Assembly: GCF_039532605.1 (NCBI RefSeq)
Contig: NZ_BAAARY010000001.1
Location: 62,001-126,000 of the forward strand
DNA: 64,000 bases
DNA from: Pilimelia columellifera
GTDB lineage: Bacteria; Actinomycetota; Actinomycetes; Mycobacteriales; Micromonosporaceae
Direction: 5' to 3'
Of this stretch, positions 44,966-54,452 are shown piece by piece. The translations under genes were made by a program, and so were the position numbers. Numbering within the stretch: the stretch's first letter is position 1; every line of letters starts with the position of its first letter. Under the pieces are notes generated by a model that worked only from the letters and a program-made list of their open reading frames with translations, was not told the origin of the DNA and did no database searches.

Positions 44966-45403
44966 TCAGCGGCGGCTACGTGCCCAGGACATCCGGACCT
45001 CGGTGCCGATGCCATCAGCCACCGGGCGCACCTGGAGATCCTCCACCAGACCGGCCAGGAGCGCGAAGCCCACCCCGACGGTCAGCGCCTCGTCGGTGAG
45101 GGACTCGTCGGCAAGCTCGTCGGGCGGCAACGCCGTCAGGCCCAGACCCGCCTCGATCGGCGCGCGGTCGATCACCCGCACCGTGTACGGCTCGTCGTCG
45201 GAGATCTCCACCTCTACCTGGTCCCGCAGGCCGTACTGCCGGTGCAGAGCCACCGCACGGGCACACGCCTCGCCGATGGCCAGCCGCACCTCGTCAAGCA
45301 GCTCGTCCCGGACGCCCGCCCGCCGCGCCACCGCGACACCGACCAACCGCGCGGTGCGCACGTGCACCGGCGCCGGGGAGAAGCGAAGCCGCACGCTCGC
45401 CAT
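44966..45403 (-). CDS. Anti-sigma factor, HATPase serine kinase type
   Basis: The 145-residue protein has the RsbW/SpoIIAB-type fold. The N-box is DELLDEVRLAIGEACARAVALH and a G1-like loop is VIDRAPIEAGLG. A third region, GFALLAGLVEDLQV, follows. It follows the bldG-like gene by 13 bp; in Streptomyces, BldG and the adjoining ApgA anti-sigma factor are encoded together. It likely binds the antagonist protein next door and controls a sigma factor elsewhere. Confidence 0.8.
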   Translation of the reverse strand: MASVRLRFSPAPVHVRTARLVGVAVARRAGVRDELLDEVRLAIGEACARAVALHRQYGLRDQVEVEISDDEPYTVRVIDRAPIEAGLGLTALPPDELADESLTDEALTVGVGFALLAGLVEDLQVRPVADGIGTEVRMSWARSRR

Positions 45404-45416
45404 CAACGGGCCACCC

Positions 45417-45764
45417 TCACGCGGCCGAGCCGTCGCCGACCGCGGCCTCCACTGTGTCATGCAGCGGGAAAACCTGATCGAGAGCGGTGATCCGGAAGAT
45501 CTTCAGCAGCGGTTCCTTGGAGCACACCAGGCTGAATGTCCCGCCGATCGGACGAAGTCGCTTCATCGCGCCGACCAACACGCCGAGCCCGGTGGAGTCG
45601 AGGAACTCGACCCGGCCGAGATCGACGACGATCGCGCGGACGCCGCCGTCGATGAGGCCCTGCAACCGCTCGCGCAGTCTGGGCGCCGTGTAGACGTCGA
45701 CCTCGCCGCCGACCTCCAGCACCGTGTAGCCGTTGACAGTGCGGGTCGTCAGCGCCAGCTCCAT
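45417..45764 (-). CDS. bldG: Anti-sigma factor antagonist, BldG-like
   Basis: The 115-residue STAS-domain protein starts MELALTTRTVNGYTVLEVGG after GGGAGG at 8 nt. The phosphorylatable Ser lies in VEFLDSTGLGVLVGAMKRLR. In Streptomyces, bldG is encoded between hppA-side genes and the helicase and controls development and antibiotic production. The same neighbourhood here supports the name. Its partner anti-sigma kinase is downstream. Confidence 0.85.
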   Translation of the reverse strand: MELALTTRTVNGYTVLEVGGEVDVYTAPRLRERLQGLIDGGVRAIVVDLGRVEFLDSTGLGVLVGAMKRLRPIGGTFSLVCSKEPLLKIFRITALDQVFPLHDTVEAAVGDGSAA

Positions 45765-45920
45765 CCGGTGAACCTCCCTACGCGCCCGCGGCCGCCCAGG
45801 CTGGGCCGGATCTACTCCGCACCGAAATCTAACCATCGACGTACAGCACGACGCACCCCGATGGGGACTTTCTGCCCCGAGCGGTTGGACGCTAACCCCC
45901 GCGGGCGCCACAGTGCAGGC

Positions 45921-48230
45921 GTGACCAGCGCGCCGACTTCGGATGGCACTCCCACCGCCGCCCCATTCGCCAGCGAGTTGCTCGACCGGCTCACCCGACG
46001 GGTCGGTCGCGGCGCGCTTCTACATGTGGTGGAAATGGCCGCCCGTCCCGGCGAGGCGACCCCGTGGCCGGACTGGACGCCGCCGCAGCTCCGGGCCGCG
46101 TACGCGGCCCGAGGGGTCAGCAAGCCGTGGCGGCACCAAGCGGAAGCGGCGGAGCTTGCCCATCGCGGCGACCACCTCGTCATTGCCACCGGCACCGCCT
46201 CCGGCAAGTCGCTGGCATACCAGCTGCCGGTCCTGTCGACCCTCCTGACCGATCCTCGGGCGACCGCGCTGTACCTGTCGCCGACCAAGGCGCTCGCCGC
46301 CGACCAGCTGGGCAGCCTGACCGGGCTCGACCTGGCCGACGTGCGCCCGGCCGGATATGACGGCGACACCCCACGCGATGAACGGGACTGGGCCCGCCAG
46401 CACTCCCGACTGGTGCTCACCAACCCGGACATGCTCCACCACGGCATCCTGCCCGGGCACCGCGGCTGGGCGTCGTTCCTGCGGCGCCTGCGCTACGTCG
46501 TCATCGACGAGTGCCACAGCTACCGCGGCGTGTTCGGCACGCATGTCGCCCACGTCCTGCGCCGGCTCCGCCGGTTGACCGGACCGCAGGTGACCTTCGT
46601 GCTCGCCTCGGCGACCACCGGCGACCCGGCCGGCGGCGCCACCAGGCTGACCGGTCTTCCGGTCCGGGCGGTCAGCGTCGACGGGTCGCCGCGGGCGGCC
46701 GTGACGTTCGCGCTGTGGGAGCCGCCGTTGCTGCCCGGCGGCCTCGATGGGCAACGCAGATCCGCGCTCACCGAGGCCGCCGACCTGCTCGCCGATACGA
46801 TCATCGAAGGGCGTCGGGCGTTGGCCTTCGTCCGGTCACGCCGCGGCGCCGAAGTCGTGGCCAGGGCGACCGCGGGCATCCTCGACGAGGCCGTCGCGGG
46901 TCTGGGCGCCCGGGTCGCCGCTTACCGCTCCGGGCTGCTGCCCGAGGAACGTCGTGACATCGAACGACGGCTGCGCAGCGGAGAGTTGCTGGGCGTGGCC
47001 TCCACCAACGCCCTGGAGCTGGGGGTCGACATCACCGGTCTCGACGCCGTGATCATGTGCGGCTACCCGGGCACCCGGGCGTCGATGTGGCAGCAGGCGG
47101 GACGGGCCGGGCGACGCGGGCAGGACGCCGTCGCGGTGCTTATCGCGCGCGACGACCCGCTCGACAACTACCTGGTCCACCACCCTGACGCGTTGTTCGA
47201 ACGGCCGGTGGAGGCGACGGTGCTCGACCCCACCAATCCTTACGTCCTGGGGCCCCAGCTCTGCGCCGCCGCTGCGGAACGGCCGCTGACAGCTGACGAC
47301 ATCGACCTTTTCGGCGGGGCTGTCGCCGCCGCGACCGTCAAGCAACTGGTCACCGACGGGGCGCTGCGACGACGGCCCACCGGCTGGTACTGGACCCATC
47401 GCGGTCGACCCGATGTCGACCTGCGGGGGTCCGGCGGGCAGGTCACCATCGTCGAATCGGCCACCGGTCGCCTGCTGGGGCTGGCCGACACCGCCTCGGC
47501 GTCCTACCTGCTGCACCCAGGGGCGGTGTACCTGCACCAGGGATCGCCGTACCTGGTGGAGACCCTCGATCTGGAGTCCGACGTCGCGCTGGTGCGGGCC
47601 GAGGCGCCGGACTGGTCGACACACGCCCGCGACGTCACGTCGCTGACGGTGACCGGGGTGCGCCGGTACCGGGACGCCGGCCCGGTCGGGCTCTTCCTCG
47701 GCGACGTGCAGGTCACCAACCAGGTGGTTTCCTACCAACGACGACGACTCAGCTCCCGGGAGGTCATCGACACCCGGCCGCTGGACCTGCCGGCCCGGAA
47801 CCTGCGAACGGTGGCGGTGTGGTTCACCGCTTCCACGGCGTCGTTGGCCGGCGCCGGCATCGACATCGCGGACACGGCCGGGGCGCTGCACGCCGCCGAG
47901 CATGCCGCTATAGGTCTGCTTCCGCTCGTGGCTACCTGCGACCGGTGGGACATTGGCGGACTGTCCACTGTCGCCCATGTTGACACCGACGCGCCGACGG
48001 TGTTCGTCTACGACGGCCAACCCGGCGGCGCCGGATTTGCCGAGCGCGCCTACGAGGTGGCGCCGGGATGGCTCACCGCCACCAGAGACACCATCGCCGA
48101 ATGCGGCTGCGCGACCGGCTGCCCGTCGTGCGTTCAGTCGCCCAAGTGCGGCAACGGCAACAACCCACTGGCCAAGGATGCCGCCATCAGCGTGCTGGAC
48201 GTGGTGTTGCAGGCCCTGGCCGGCCGCTGA
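45921..48230 (+). CDS. DEAD/DEAH helicase of the Hrq1/MrfA type
   Basis: The 769-residue protein has Walker A ATGTASGKSLAYQLP (residues about 93-107), the DECH box VIDECHSYRG, motif III LASATTG, and the helicase C motif QQAGRAGRRGQDAV. A C-terminal cluster of four Cys (ECGCATGCPSCVQSPKCGNG) is typical of the DUF1998 domain of MrfA/Hrq1 proteins, which act in crosslink repair. GTG 45921 is the start and the gene is divergent from bldG. Streptomyces has the same neighbour. Confidence 0.85.
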   Translation: MTSAPTSDGTPTAAPFASELLDRLTRRVGRGALLHVVEMAARPGEATPWPDWTPPQLRAAYAARGVSKPWRHQAEAAELAHRGDHLVIATGTASGKSLAYQLPVLSTLLTDPRATALYLSPTKALAADQLGSLTGLDLADVRPAGYDGDTPRDERDWARQHSRLVLTNPDMLHHGILPGHRGWASFLRRLRYVVIDECHSYRGVFGTHVAHVLRRLRRLTGPQVTFVLASATTGDPAGGATRLTGLPVRAVSVDGSPRAAVTFALWEPPLLPGGLDGQRRSALTEAADLLADTIIEGRRALAFVRSRRGAEVVARATAGILDEAVAGLGARVAAYRSGLLPEERRDIERRLRSGELLGVASTNALELGVDITGLDAVIMCGYPGTRASMWQQAGRAGRRGQDAVAVLIARDDPLDNYLVHHPDALFERPVEATVLDPTNPYVLGPQLCAAAAERPLTADDIDLFGGAVAAATVKQLVTDGALRRRPTGWYWTHRGRPDVDLRGSGGQVTIVESATGRLLGLADTASASYLLHPGAVYLHQGSPYLVETLDLESDVALVRAEAPDWSTHARDVTSLTVTGVRRYRDAGPVGLFLGDVQVTNQVVSYQRRRLSSREVIDTRPLDLPARNLRTVAVWFTASTASLAGAGIDIADTAGALHAAEHAAIGLLPLVATCDRWDIGGLSTVAHVDTDAPTVFVYDGQPGGAGFAERAYEVAPGWLTATRDTIAECGCATGCPSCVQSPKCGNGNNPLAKDAAISVLDVVLQALAGR

Positions 48231-48611
48231 CGTCGCCCCGGACTCATCCGTGGCGGCAGGGGCGCCCGGCGCCCGCGCCGGGCCGGCCCGGGCGGTGGCG
48301 GTCACTTCCCTCTCGACCTCAGGCAACGGTCGGACCTGTCTGCCGACGGTGACGGTCAGATCCCACCCGGACCTCACGCAACCGATGAGCCTGGCGCCAT
48401 TGGCGGCGGCAAACCTGCCAGCGGCATCGCAGCCCGGCCCGGCCCGTAGGGTGGCCGCTGCCCCGGCGAGCGCTGCCAGGTCCGCTGCCGCCTGCGCCTG
48501 GTGGCGGCCGGCGACGGCGGCCCCGACGGCGGCGCCGACCACGCCGCCGCCGACCACGAGCAGGCCGAAGGTCGCCAGCCACAGCGAGGCCGCGCCGCGG
48601 TCCCGCTCCAT
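48231..48611 (-). CDS. Rv3654c-like TadE-type protein, no in-frame stop nearby
   Basis: From ATG 48611 (overlapping the upstream stop in TGATG) the protein reads MERDRGAASLWLATFGLLVV. It has a single helix and an Ala-rich region like Rv3654c-type proteins of the tad/flp locus, with a Cys pair and the segment VTVGRQVRPLPEVEREVTAT. The frame has no stop at the expected place (about 48240) and stays open antisense to the helicase as far as 46836. The end given here is the likely original limit. It may have lost its stop by mutation. Confidence 0.5.
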
Positions 48612-48976
48612 CACCGTTCCGAGGGAACGACTGGCGCCCCTGGCTCCAAGGCGGCGATGGCGACCGCCGATACGGTGACAGGGACGCGGAACCGTCCGAT
48701 GCCGACCGCCGGGGCGGCCACCGTGGCCACCGCCTGATCGCCATCGACCGTGACCCGGATGACCGCTCCGGGGATGGGCGCGCGGGGCGCTGTCCCGCCC
48801 CGTGCTACCGCCAGCGCCGCGTCCCGCGCCGCGTCGACACACCGCAGCCTGGTGGTCGCCGCGGAGACCGCGGCGCCACCCACCGCAAACAGCAGCAGCA
48901 ACGCGGGCAGTCCGGCGGCGAACTCGGCGGTGAACATCCCGCTGTCGCCTCGCCAGCGATACCTCGGGCGCCTCAC
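48611..48976 (-). CDS. TadE-like minor pilin
   Basis: The 121-residue protein has a basic start and the sequence GMFTAEFAAGLPALLLLFAV, the TadE membrane anchor. It then has an exported beta domain. GTG 48976 overlaps the Flp pilin stop by 4 bp. In the tad pilus, TadE-type minor pilins help assemble Flp fibres. It is part of a six-gene operon running from cpaE-like to the Rv3654c-like gene. Confidence 0.75.
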   Translation of the reverse strand: MRRPRYRWRGDSGMFTAEFAAGLPALLLLFAVGGAAVSAATTRLRCVDAARDAALAVARGGTAPRAPIPGAVIRVTVDGDQAVATVAAPAVGIGRFRVPVTVSAVAIAALEPGAPVVPSER

Positions 48977-49140
48977 CCGAGCGCCCTCTCGACGAGGCCG
49001 GTGAGCGCGCTCTGGACTTTCGCGCTGGTGACAACCTTGAGCAGCAGGCCGGCGAAGGCCACCGCCGCGAGAATGCCGACGGCGTACTCGGCGGTTGCCA
49101 TCCCGGTGTCGCGGCGAAGGCGGGCGATTCGTTTCATCAT
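48973..49140 (-). CDS. Flp-type pilin (DUF4244-like)
   Basis: The 55-residue protein starts MMKRIARLRRDTGMATAEYA and has the hydrophobic helix YAVGILAAVAFAGLLLKVV, with the TAEYA processing site of Flp prepilins in front. Two ATGs (49140, 49137) are present; AAAGGAAAGCC precedes the first. It would be cut by a prepilin peptidase and polymerised by the tad machinery. Confidence 0.8.
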   Translation of the reverse strand: MMKRIARLRRDTGMATAEYAVGILAAVAFAGLLLKVVTSAKVQSALTGLVERALG

Positions 49141-49150
49141 GGCTTTCCTT

Positions 49151-49777
49151 TCAGGAGAGGGTGAGAACGTCGTCAAGAACGGTGATAACGACCGGCGCCA
49201 GGCCGGCCAGCAAGAACGCCGGCAGGAAGCACAGACCCAGGGGCAGCACGATGAGGACGCCGGCCCGACGGCCGGCCACCTCCAGGGCCGCAGCCCGGTC
49301 AGCACGGAGGTCCTCGGCGAGCAGACACAACGCGCCGGCCAGCGCGCCGCCGCTGTGGCTGGCGCGCTCAGCGGCCGCCCGCATGCGGCGGGCGCCCGGA
49401 TCGTCGCCCAGTTGGCTCCACGCCTCGGCCGGATCAGCTCCAAGGCGCAGCATCCGGGCCACCCGGCTGAGGCGGTCGCCGACAGGACCGCCCAACGCCT
49501 GACCCACCGAGCCCGTCGCCCGGTCCACCGGCGCTCCCGACCGCAACGCCGCCGCCATCAGATCAGCCGCCAGCGGCAGGGCCGCCACGAAGGCCGCCCG
49601 CTCACGACGCTGCGCCGGTGTCGGCGCCTGTCGCAGCGCGTGGTCGACGGCGACAGCCGCGACCAGCCCCAGGCCAGCGCCCCACCATTGCGCGACCAGC
49701 GCCCACACCGAGACGCCGGCCAGCGCCGCCGACGCCAGAGTCCGCCAGCGCCGCTGCCTCGCCGACCGCCTACTCAT
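49151..49777 (-). CDS. tadC: TadC-like pilus assembly membrane protein
   Basis: The 208-residue protein has two helices near the N-terminus, the central helical T2SSF domain (AADLMAAALRSGAPVDRATG, GGALAGALCLLAEDLRADRA) and C-terminal helices (LIVLPLGLCFLPAFLLAGL). It follows tadB in the operon and starts within its last codon. TadB and TadC form the inner-membrane platform. Confidence 0.8.
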   Translation of the reverse strand: MSRRSARQRRWRTLASAALAGVSVWALVAQWWGAGLGLVAAVAVDHALRQAPTPAQRRERAAFVAALPLAADLMAAALRSGAPVDRATGSVGQALGGPVGDRLSRVARMLRLGADPAEAWSQLGDDPGARRMRAAAERASHSGGALAGALCLLAEDLRADRAAALEVAGRRAGVLIVLPLGLCFLPAFLLAGLAPVVITVLDDVLTLS

Positions 49778-50577
49778 CCCGCGGCCCGGTCAGCGTCGGT
49801 GATCCGCTGTGACCAGGCGATGCCAACCGCCTGCAACCCCACCGCCGCCAACGCGCATCCGGCGCCGAGCGGCGTATGCAGAAGGAGCGTCAGCGGATGC
49901 GCGCCGATGCCGTACCCAATGGCGACGCCGCCCAGTGGCAGACCGGCGAGCAGCCACGCCGTCGCCTGGGCGCTCGCGGTCTGCGCCTCGACCGCCGTCC
50001 GGGCCCGGCTCGCGGCCCGGGCGTCGGCGGCGATCCGTTCCACCAGGTCGGCCAATGGAGCGCCGGTGGTCTCGGCCAGGGACAGCGCGGCGCCGACCCG
50101 CCCGGGCAGGTCTGAGGCGGCGCGGGGAGCCGCGCTCATGACAGCAGCTGGCGGCACGCCAGCCCGCAGGTCCGCGGCCAGGGCGCCGACCTCGTCCAGC
50201 TCCCGGCGGCGCCGCTCGCGGGTGTGCCGTTCGCGGCGCTGCCGCCGCAGCGCGGCCGCGGCCAGGGAACAGTAGGACACGGTGATGACGGCGGCGACTG
50301 GACCGGACGCCACCAGCATGAGGGCGCCACCGGCGCCGATCGTTGCTGCCAGTCGGGGCCACGACCGGACCAGGCTGTCCGTGGCGCTCTGGGCGGCGGA
50401 CGCCTCCGATCGAGCGGGTCTGACCGATGGCGCAGCGGCAGCGGGTCGGCCGAGCCTGGCCCGCCACCCCGGTGGCGCCGCTGAGCGGGGCCGCCTACCG
50501 GCGACGCTGTCGAGCCGTCGCCGCACCTCACGGTTGCGCAACCGGACGTCCACGAGCCGGGCCGCTACCGGATTCAC
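49774..50577 (-). CDS. tadB: TadB-like pilus assembly membrane protein
   Basis: The 267-residue protein has an Arg-rich N-terminus, then helices (LAATIGAGGALMLVASGPVAAVI) and a T2SSF domain (LAADLRAGVPPAAVMSAAPRAA, ETTGAPLADLVERIAADARA). It ends with further hydrophobic segments. GTG 50577 overlaps the tadA stop by 4 bp. Confidence 0.8.
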   Translation of the reverse strand: MNPVAARLVDVRLRNREVRRRLDSVAGRRPRSAAPPGWRARLGRPAAAAPSVRPARSEASAAQSATDSLVRSWPRLAATIGAGGALMLVASGPVAAVITVSYCSLAAAALRRQRRERHTRERRRRELDEVGALAADLRAGVPPAAVMSAAPRAASDLPGRVGAALSLAETTGAPLADLVERIAADARAASRARTAVEAQTASAQATAWLLAGLPLGGVAIGYGIGAHPLTLLLHTPLGAGCALAAVGLQAVGIAWSQRITDADRAAG

Positions 50578-51782
50578 CTGACGTTCCTCAGCGCTGCCGG
50601 CGGAGCGACATCCCGAGCCGCCAGCAGGTCGGCGAGCTGCCCGGCGGCCGGCCCGGCGCCGCCGTCGGCCTCCCAGGCAGGGGACGCGACCACAGTTCGG
50701 CTCATCGGGTCGGGCGCGAGCGTCCACACTGATCGGACCTGCCGACCAGCGCGGACCCGGCGCACCTGGATCACGACGTGCAGCGCAGCGGCGAGCTGAG
50801 CATGCAGGGCGCCGCGGGGCAGGCCGCCGAGCAGCCCCAACGCCTCGAGGCGCGCGGGCACGTCAGCCGGCGTGTTGGCGTGCAGAGTCCCGGCGCCGCC
50901 GTCGTGGCCGGTATTGAGCGCGCCCAACAGATCCACCACCTCGGCGCCGCGGCATTCGCCGATGACCAGTCGATCCGGACGCATCCGAAGGGCCTGACGC
51001 ACGAGGTCCCGCAGGCTCACCGTGCCGGCGCCCTCGACGTTTGGCGTGCGGGCCTGAAGCGCGACCACATGCGGATGCTCTGGCCGCAACTCAGCCGCGT
51101 CTTCGACAATGACGAGCCGCTCGGTCGGAGGAACGAGCCCCAGAAGGGTGTTGAGGACGGTGGTCTTGCCGGCGCCGGTCCCGCCGACCACGAGGAACGC
51201 CAGCCGAGCAGCAACAATAGCCGCCAGAAGCTGGGCGCCTGCCTGGCTGACCGACCCAACGCCGACGAGCTGGCTCAGTGTCATCGGGCGCCTGCGGAAG
51301 GTCCTTAGCGACAGGTACGGCCCACCCACGGCGACCGGGGGAAGCACGGCGTGCATCCGGGCGCCGTCCGACAACCGCGCGTCGACATAGGGGCAGCCCT
51401 CGTCGAGGCGGCGACCGTAGCTGGCGGCGAGCCGCTGCGCGAGCCGGCGTACCTCGTCCGGGTGCGCGAACGGCGTGTCGACCTGTTCAAGGCCACGGCC
51501 GCGGTCGGCCCAGACCTGCACGCCGTTGACCAGGACGTCGGTGACGTCCTGGTCGGCCAGCAGCGGGGCGAGAGGGCCAACGCCAACCAGGTCATTGTGG
51601 ACGTCTTCGGCGACCCGCAGGATTGCCGCGTCGCCCAGCGCGGCGACGTCCGTCTCCTGCCGGACAGCGGCAACGATCGCCGCCCGCGTGGGCCGCTGAT
51701 CGCTGACGGCGAACTGCCGGCGCATCCGGGTGGCCAGACCAGCTGGCGTGCCGCCTGCGGCGGCGCGCGCCGGCGGGTTCAT
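50574..51782 (-). CDS. tadA: TadA-type pilus assembly ATPase
   Basis: The 402-residue protein belongs to the VirB11/CpaF group. Walker A is VVGGTGAGKTTVLNTLLG (about residue 195), the Asp box is IVEDAAELRPEHPHVV, and Walker B is DRLVIGECRGAEVVDLL. ALNTGHDGGAGTLHANT follows. The N-terminus lacks membrane segments. It powers Flp pilus assembly in the cytoplasm. It overlaps the cpaE-like gene by 4 bp. Confidence 0.9.
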   Translation of the reverse strand: MNPPARAAAGGTPAGLATRMRRQFAVSDQRPTRAAIVAAVRQETDVAALGDAAILRVAEDVHNDLVGVGPLAPLLADQDVTDVLVNGVQVWADRGRGLEQVDTPFAHPDEVRRLAQRLAASYGRRLDEGCPYVDARLSDGARMHAVLPPVAVGGPYLSLRTFRRRPMTLSQLVGVGSVSQAGAQLLAAIVAARLAFLVVGGTGAGKTTVLNTLLGLVPPTERLVIVEDAAELRPEHPHVVALQARTPNVEGAGTVSLRDLVRQALRMRPDRLVIGECRGAEVVDLLGALNTGHDGGAGTLHANTPADVPARLEALGLLGGLPRGALHAQLAAALHVVIQVRRVRAGRQVRSVWTLAPDPMSRTVVASPAWEADGGAGPAAGQLADLLAARDVAPPAALRNVR

Positions 51783-52888
51783 GCCGCTTCCCGCAGCGGC
51801 CTGGCAGGGTCAGCGATCAACGACTGGCAGAGCCTGGCCAGAGGCCCGCGGGCGCCCGGCGGGCGGCCGCGCTCCAGCGCGGCGGCCAGGTTCGGCTCCG
51901 GCGCGAGGGTCCCGGCCAGGGGCACGCCGAGCGCTTCGGCGATCTCGTCAGCGCGCAGCCGGCCCGGGGCCGGGAGCCGGACGATGACCCCGATCTCCGG
52001 GCAGTGCTCGGCAGCGCGGCGGATCACCCGGGAGGCGGCCGCGGTGGCGCGCAGCTCGGCCGGCGCGACGATGATGGCTCGGTCGGCTGCCGCGAGCGCC
52101 ACGCTGGCCGCGGGGGTCAGGCAACGCGGCAGGTCGACAACGACCAGATCGCGTCCCCGGATCCCGGCGTCCAGGGCGGCGGTCATGGCGCTGGCGGGCA
52201 GCGGGAGCGGTTCGCCACGGTCCCACGACAGCAGGGACAGGTCGCCCTGGCCAGGCAGCGCGCGGACGAGGGCTGGGGTGTCGATATGCCCACGGGCTTC
52301 GGCCAGCTCTGGCCAGCGCAGGCCGTCGATCCCCTCCCAGCCGAGGATCAGGTCGAGCCCGCCACCGAGCGGGTCGGCGTCGATGAGCAGTGTGCTGCGG
52401 GCGCTGCGGGCCCCGGCCAGCGCCAAGCCGACCGATAGCACGCTGCCGCCAGCGCCGCCGCGTCCGCTGAGCACGGCGATGATGTGGCCAGGGCCGCGGG
52501 CCGGGCGCCGGGCGCTCGCGGCGAGGCGCTCGACGAGCCACGGCTCGGCCTCGGGTAGCAGGGCGACGTGCTCGGCGCCGGCGCGCTGCGCTCCGGCCCA
52601 CGGGGCGGGCCCCGGGCTGGCGCCCACGACCACCACCCGGGCACGACGCGCGAGACTGGACCGGCCGCATGCTTCCGCCTGGTCCAGCCCGATGAGTACC
52701 AGCGGGGCATCGCCGTACCACCGGCGGGCGGCGACCGGGTCGACCGCCAGATCGACCTCGACACCCGCTGCTACGGCCAGCCGCAGCAGGTCGTCCAGGA
52801 GATCGGGGTCGGCGGTGACGATGAGCGGGCGACGCCGGGCGCCGGTGGCGTCGGGCGGTGGGGACGGCATGGCGTCCTCGTGCGTCAT
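51779..52888 (-). CDS. ssd: CpaE/Ssd-like septum site-determining protein
   Basis: The 369-residue protein starts MTHEDAMPSPPPDATGARRR after AGGAGG. It has an N-terminal receiver-like region and a MinD/ParA-type domain with the degraded P-loop LSGRGGAGGSVLSVGLAL, where Lys is lacking, and STLLIDADPLGGGLDLILG. Mycobacterial Ssd, encoded at the same position before tadA, lacks the classical P-loop and affects septum placement. It is the first gene of the tad operon. Confidence 0.8.
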   Translation of the reverse strand: MTHEDAMPSPPPDATGARRRPLIVTADPDLLDDLLRLAVAAGVEVDLAVDPVAARRWYGDAPLVLIGLDQAEACGRSSLARRARVVVVGASPGPAPWAGAQRAGAEHVALLPEAEPWLVERLAASARRPARGPGHIIAVLSGRGGAGGSVLSVGLALAGARSARSTLLIDADPLGGGLDLILGWEGIDGLRWPELAEARGHIDTPALVRALPGQGDLSLLSWDRGEPLPLPASAMTAALDAGIRGRDLVVVDLPRCLTPAASVALAAADRAIIVAPAELRATAAASRVIRRAAEHCPEIGVIVRLPAPGRLRADEIAEALGVPLAGTLAPEPNLAAALERGRPPGARGPLARLCQSLIADPARPLREAA

Positions 52889-53060
52889 GGGTGCCTCCTG
52901 CGTGGTCAGCGGCGCTGCCAGAACCGTCGCTGCCACCGGCCGTTGGCGCCAAGGCCCCCGGATCCCGCCTGTGGACAACGGGACCCCCTGTGGATAAGTC
53001 GGGGTCGGCCCGGAGGTCGGCTGGCCAGGGCTGTTGACGGCAGGTGCGACAGTGGCCGCC

Positions 53061-53777
53061 ATGAGTCACAGCGGGCCTGGTCGCGACCGATGGGTGAGCG
53101 TTGCCGGACGATGGGCATTGGCCGCGCTGTGGGTGACGTGGGCGACGGGGACCTGGTGGGAGATTCCGCGCGAGGCGAGCCGGGACACGGCGCGGGGCGA
53201 CATCGCCGCCGGTCGGGTGGCCGAGGTCGTCCGGGCGGACGGCTGGAACGACGGCGACGGGATCTGGTTCAACAACCCCAGCGCCCGGCTGAGCGCCGAC
53301 GGCGTCTACCTGGTGTGGACGACCTTCTCGGGCCAGGTCCGTTACACCCTCGACGGGCGTCCCGCAGCCGGGCTCGGCGGCTCGGTGAGCGACACGACGG
53401 ACCCGCCGACCACCGCGTTGGAAGCCGGGCTCCGGGCCGCCGCACGGCAGGCGACCGAAGACCGCAGCTCGACGCGCTGGAGTGTTCCGGGTATCGCCGG
53501 CGGGGCACTTTGGCTGGCGTTCCTGATGATCCTGGCGGCGGGTCCGGCGCCACGCCAGGGAACCCGGGTGTTCTGGTTCTGGGTGGGCCTGGCCAGCTTC
53601 GGCCTGGGGGTGCTGGCGTGGTTGGGAACGGAGCGGCCGTGGGCGGGTCTGGCGGGGCCGGCGCGGCGGCGCTCTGGGTGGCTCGGGCTGGGTTACCTCA
53701 TCGTGTCCACCATCGTCGTGGGGGTCCTCACGCTGGGTCTACGCCTCGTGTCGGGAGGGACCCTCGTCCCTGGCTGA
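53061..53777 (+). CDS. Membrane hypothetical protein
   Basis: The 238-residue protein starts MSHSGPGRDRWVSVAGRWAL, chosen over ATG 53034. It has an N-terminal helix (AALWVTWATGTWW), an external soluble stretch of about 100 residues, and three C-terminal helices (ALWLAFLMILAAGP, FWFWVGLASFGLGVLAWLG, GYLIVSTIVVGVLTLGLRL). It is divergent from the tad operon. No family recognised. Confidence 0.65.
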   Translation: MSHSGPGRDRWVSVAGRWALAALWVTWATGTWWEIPREASRDTARGDIAAGRVAEVVRADGWNDGDGIWFNNPSARLSADGVYLVWTTFSGQVRYTLDGRPAAGLGGSVSDTTDPPTTALEAGLRAAARQATEDRSSTRWSVPGIAGGALWLAFLMILAAGPAPRQGTRVFWFWVGLASFGLGVLAWLGTERPWAGLAGPARRRSGWLGLGYLIVSTIVVGVLTLGLRLVSGGTLVPG

Positions 53778-53990
53778 GGAAACCTCCACAACCTGGGCCC
53801 CGGCGCGCACGAGCACGTCTCGCAGCGGTCCTTCGCGGCCGGTCCACCGGATCTCGACGCCGGTGACGCGCACCCAGGCCGGGTCCTGGTGGGGCGAGAC
53901 AGAGGAGACCCGTAGCGTCAGCGGCCCGAGCCCGTAGGCGTAGTCGAACTCGTCGATGCGGATGGTCTTGCCTGGCGTGAGCGTGGGCAT
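53739..53990 (-). CDS. Small conserved hypothetical protein
   Basis: The 83-residue protein starts MPTLTPGKTIRIDEFDYAYG after GGAGGAGACG. It is beta-rich with GPLTLRVSSV and VRVTGVEIRWTGREGP. Its 3' end overlaps the convergent membrane protein gene by 39 bp. Its Asp/Tyr/Gly pattern suggests a small conserved domain. Function unknown. Confidence 0.55.
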   Translation of the reverse strand: MPTLTPGKTIRIDEFDYAYGLGPLTLRVSSVSPHQDPAWVRVTGVEIRWTGREGPLRDVLVRAGAQVVEVSSARDEGPSRHEA

Positions 53991-54163
53991 CGTCTCCTCC
54001 GGGCTTCGGCGCGGGACGGTCGCCGGCGGACCGTGGCTGGCCGGTCACCACCGTGGCACAGCCGTTTTGCGCGCCGCAATGTGCGGTTCGCAACATCTAT
54101 CCGATCGCCACTCGGGCTGGTGTCGACGGTTCGTCCACTGTGGCCAAGGGGAGCCGACACAGG

Positions 54164-54197
54164 CGACGACCCCCGCCGGGGGCGGCGGGGGTCGTCG
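54164..54197. terminator. GC hairpin in intergenic region
   Basis: A perfect 14-bp stem (54164-54177 with 54184-54197) with a 6-nt loop is followed by GGGCGCGG. It may end leftward or rightward transcripts or act in the HAD leader. No T-run. Confidence 0.45.
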
Positions 54198-54452
54198 TGG
54201 GCGCGGCTCCAGGGGGATCGAGCCGAACCCGCTCAGCGGCCGCCGGGGGGCTCCGCCGCCGAGGGACTATCGTGTGGAATGTCCGCTGCTGCGCCATCCC
54301 TGCTACAGCATGCCTGAACCACGCCTTCACGTCGAGTGCTGATAAACACACCCTCTGCGACATTCCCAGATGGCGGGTGGGCAAAGAGACCAACACGCTC
54401 GAAAACGGGCCGGCGACAGTCCGGCGGGCATACCGCTGACGCCGGAGAGGGC

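Noticed and set aside
54053..54439. A plus-strand open frame before the HAD gene
   Set aside because: It crosses a perfect hairpin, has no RBS and has Arg/Gly-rich composition typical of non-coding high-GC DNA.
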